Source: Burkholderia cenocepacia
GTDB taxonomy: Bacteria; Pseudomonadota; Gammaproteobacteria; Burkholderiales; Burkholderiaceae
NCBI RefSeq assembly: GCF_900446215.1
Contig: NZ_UAQZ01000001.1
Location: 1,364,001-1,428,000 of the forward strand
Length of the DNA stretch: 64,000 nt
Reading direction: 5' to 3'
The translations under genes and the position numbers were made by a program. This document shows, one piece after another, positions 62,362 through 64,000 of the stretch. Below the pieces are notes generated by a model that saw only the letters and a program-made list of their open reading frames with translations, was not told where the DNA came from and ran no database searches. Position 1 is the first letter of the stretch. Every line of letters begins with the position of its first letter.

Positions 62362-63783
62362 CTACCCGGCGCGCGGCGCCGCTAGATGCGTCAGCACGCT
62401 CAACCCGGCGTGAAGTTGAATCTGAACCAGTGTCCTGAGCGGAATCGGCTGCAGGTGGTCCGAGTGGGTGAGTCGGTCAATTTCACGCGACAGGAAATCC
62501 GAACACGCGGCGCTCACGCGAAACCCTTCCCCTCGGTCCAGTGCCAGCATGGAGAGTCGGCGCGCGAGCGCGACGAGCCGCAGCAGGAACAGCCGGCCCG
62601 TGACGTGACGGATCGTGTACTCGGCCCACGTCAATGTGCGCTGCTGCTCCGATTCGCTCATCGTGGGCGGAAAATCCTTTTCGTAATTGCCGATGAATTC
62701 CCGCAGGCCCCGCCAGATACTGAGGGCCGCTGCGTTCGTCGCCGCGTAGTCCAGGGACAGCGCCCGTCGCGCCAACGGAAAAATATCCATGCTCCACGCC
62801 CGGAGGTCCGCCTCAAGTTCGCCGAGGGACCGGTTTGACCGCCCATCGTCATGCAAGCGTGCGTGATCCCAAAACGGCACTTCCGTGACGAACGAAAAGG
62901 TGCCGCGACTGGCCGTGTAGCCGGCACTGGAATTGCCAAGTGGACGTTCATCCGGCTGTACGAGGGCCGCGGCCTCTTGCGCTCGCATTCGCTCCTTTTC
63001 CATGTCCCGAAACTGAAAGATTCCGTCGGCCCACCGCCCGAGCGCAGCTTCGCCCACGGAATTGAGCGTCAACCCGTACTGGCCACTCACGCCCGCGAGC
63101 GTAGCGGCCAGTTCCGCTGGCATCGCCAAGGCGAGGTGGAACACGCCACCGAATTCCGCGTTATGCAGCGAGTACATGAAATCCGGCTTGGCGAGCTCGA
63201 TCGCGGCGCGCCAGGCAAGATTTTCCGGCAGCGGGTAGCGCGCGAGGCGATCATCCGGCTCGAACGGGAAAGTGTATTCGGCCTGTTCGGCGAACGGTGG
63301 ACGGTAAAGGTGCTTCAGATAGACACCGAGATCACCATAGGCTGAAAACCGGCCCTCATTGAGTCGAAGAGCGTCCGGTTCGATCGCCTTGATGAAATGC
63401 CAGCGATAAGGCAGAGACTGCCGCAGCGCCGGGTCGCGACACAGGCGGTCAATCAAGTAGTCGATCAGAAGGCAGCCGATCGGTTCGTTCGGATGCGGCG
63501 CGCCAATGAACAGCGCGGACAGTGGCCCGTCGCCGATCGAAATCAGGTCGATCGGCTCGCCCTGTCCAGACAGGTCCGCGCGGGTCACAGTGACGAGGTC
63601 GGGATAGCGGTGTTGAGTCTCCTGTGTCCGCTGCGCCATATGGTTAAACGTAGGAACGGCATGGAAATCCGGGACTTCCTTGACCAGGCTGAGCCAGTGG
63701 GGAAACGTCATGACAGTTCTGTATTCCGTGGTGAGGCGGGAAATTTCCCGTTCCAATGTGCGTGCCGATCCGCTGTCGGACAA
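62362..63783 (-). CDS. M14-type zinc carboxypeptidase/deacylase family protein
   Basis: The 473-residue protein has zinc-ligand motifs HPNE (His97, Glu100 in FIGAPHPNEPIGCL) and a third His in MYSLHNAEFGGVFH (about His207). A possible catalytic Glu lies in FVTEVPFWDH. These are features of M14 metallocarboxypeptidases and related amidohydrolases (succinylglutamate desuccinylase group). A long helical C-terminal domain follows. The frame starts with TTG at 63783; an ATG at 63711 is the alternative. No signal peptide is seen, so it probably acts in the cytoplasm. Substrate unknown. Confidence 0.75.
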   Translation of the reverse strand: MSDSGSARTLEREISRLTTEYRTVMTFPHWLSLVKEVPDFHAVPTFNHMAQRTQETQHRYPDLVTVTRADLSGQGEPIDLISIGDGPLSALFIGAPHPNEPIGCLLIDYLIDRLCRDPALRQSLPYRWHFIKAIEPDALRLNEGRFSAYGDLGVYLKHLYRPPFAEQAEYTFPFEPDDRLARYPLPENLAWRAAIELAKPDFMYSLHNAEFGGVFHLALAMPAELAATLAGVSGQYGLTLNSVGEAALGRWADGIFQFRDMEKERMRAQEAAALVQPDERPLGNSSAGYTASRGTFSFVTEVPFWDHARLHDDGRSNRSLGELEADLRAWSMDIFPLARRALSLDYAATNAAALSIWRGLREFIGNYEKDFPPTMSESEQQRTLTWAEYTIRHVTGRLFLLRLVALARRLSMLALDRGEGFRVSAACSDFLSREIDRLTHSDHLQPIPLRTLVQIQLHAGLSVLTHLAAPRAG

Positions 63784-63904
63784 CGAATCCCGGTTCGGTT
63801 CGATGGATCGAGAGCAAGAGGGACCGGCGCCGTGCCGACATCTCTTGCGATTTCCGCGCTACGGAGCTTTGCGAGCGGCATCATGCCGCAGTGAAAACAA
63901 GGTG

Positions 63905-64000
63905 TTATCGGCACATGTGATTCCAGCCGCCACGTTGGCGCACCCATTCCACCCACGGCGAATCGCTGGGCGGCCCGCCAAAGCCTTTCTGGTAGCGGAT
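63905..64000 (-). CDS. C-terminal end of a gene running off the window
   Basis: The minus frame IRYQKGFGGPPSDSPWVEWV continues to RQRGGWNHMCR and a TAA at 63905-63907. It is open to the window end and has coding-like composition, but 31 residues are too few to assign a family. It lies 120 bases upstream of the M14-type gene in the same direction. Confidence 0.35.
   Translation of the reverse strand: MRYQKGFGGPPSDSPWVEWVRQRGGWNHMCR

Overview
This window reads as a stretch of a Burkholderia chromosome, most likely Burkholderia cepacia complex. The evidence is high-GC, GC-ending codon use, Burkholderia-type trimeric autotransporter adhesins with extended signal peptides, a Gram-negative porin, and a WSGRGREPGW-type H-NS-like protein. 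From memory, the left part resembles the adhesin locus around BCAM0219-BCAM0228 of B. cenocepacia J2315; I could not verify that here. No rRNA, tRNA or CRISPR array was seen.

Region 1 (1-25.9 kb) is an adhesin and phosphorelay locus. A very long trimeric autotransporter (5' end outside the window) is followed by an OmpA-type lipoprotein. Two paralogous NarL/LuxR-type response regulators, one on each strand, come next. Two more complete trimeric autotransporters on the minus strand share a conserved promoter region. After a graveyard of adhesin, kinase and IS fragments (19.3-21.7 kb) come a hybrid sensor kinase with receiver and Hpt domains and, upstream of it, an OmpR-like regulator whose receiver has lost its phospho-acceptor. 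The plausible logic is surface adhesin genes controlled by a local phosphorelay.

Region 2 (25.9-35.2 kb) holds a FixL/FixJ-like pair next to an outer-membrane barrel protein, a hypothetical Ala-rich membrane protein, a complete arsenic operon (arsR, arsC, ACR3 pump, arsH), a MarC-family protein and a voltage-gated-type potassium channel.

Region 3 (35.5-52.5 kb) looks like an acquired island that begins with an H-NS-like gene. It carries a LuxR/LuxI pair downstream of a compact, translationally coupled minus-strand operon: acyl-CoA dehydrogenase, acyl carrier protein, two PqsBC-like pairs of KAS III proteins, an AMP-dependent ligase, a PLP amino-acid decarboxylase, a second dehydrogenase homologue and a GNAT acyltransferase. 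A divergent GntR/FadR-type regulator sits at its head. This is the best candidate for an undescribed system: a quorum-sensing-linked small-molecule pathway in which each condensing enzyme has the active-site Cys and its partner has lost it. An IS66-family element with a perfect 8-bp target duplication has split the decarboxylase gene, so this copy is probably disabled, and the ancestral gene can be rebuilt exactly.

Region 4 (52.9-64 kb) has three XRE-type repressors with a set of CTAAG-N5-CTTAG operator palindromes. Then comes a branched-chain-amino-acid/amide type ABC importer (one permease gene frameshifted), an amidase, an AA_synth-family protein and a porin, forming a catabolic uptake operon. 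A decayed RES/Xre toxin-antitoxin remnant, an M14-type zinc hydrolase and the end of one more gene close the window.
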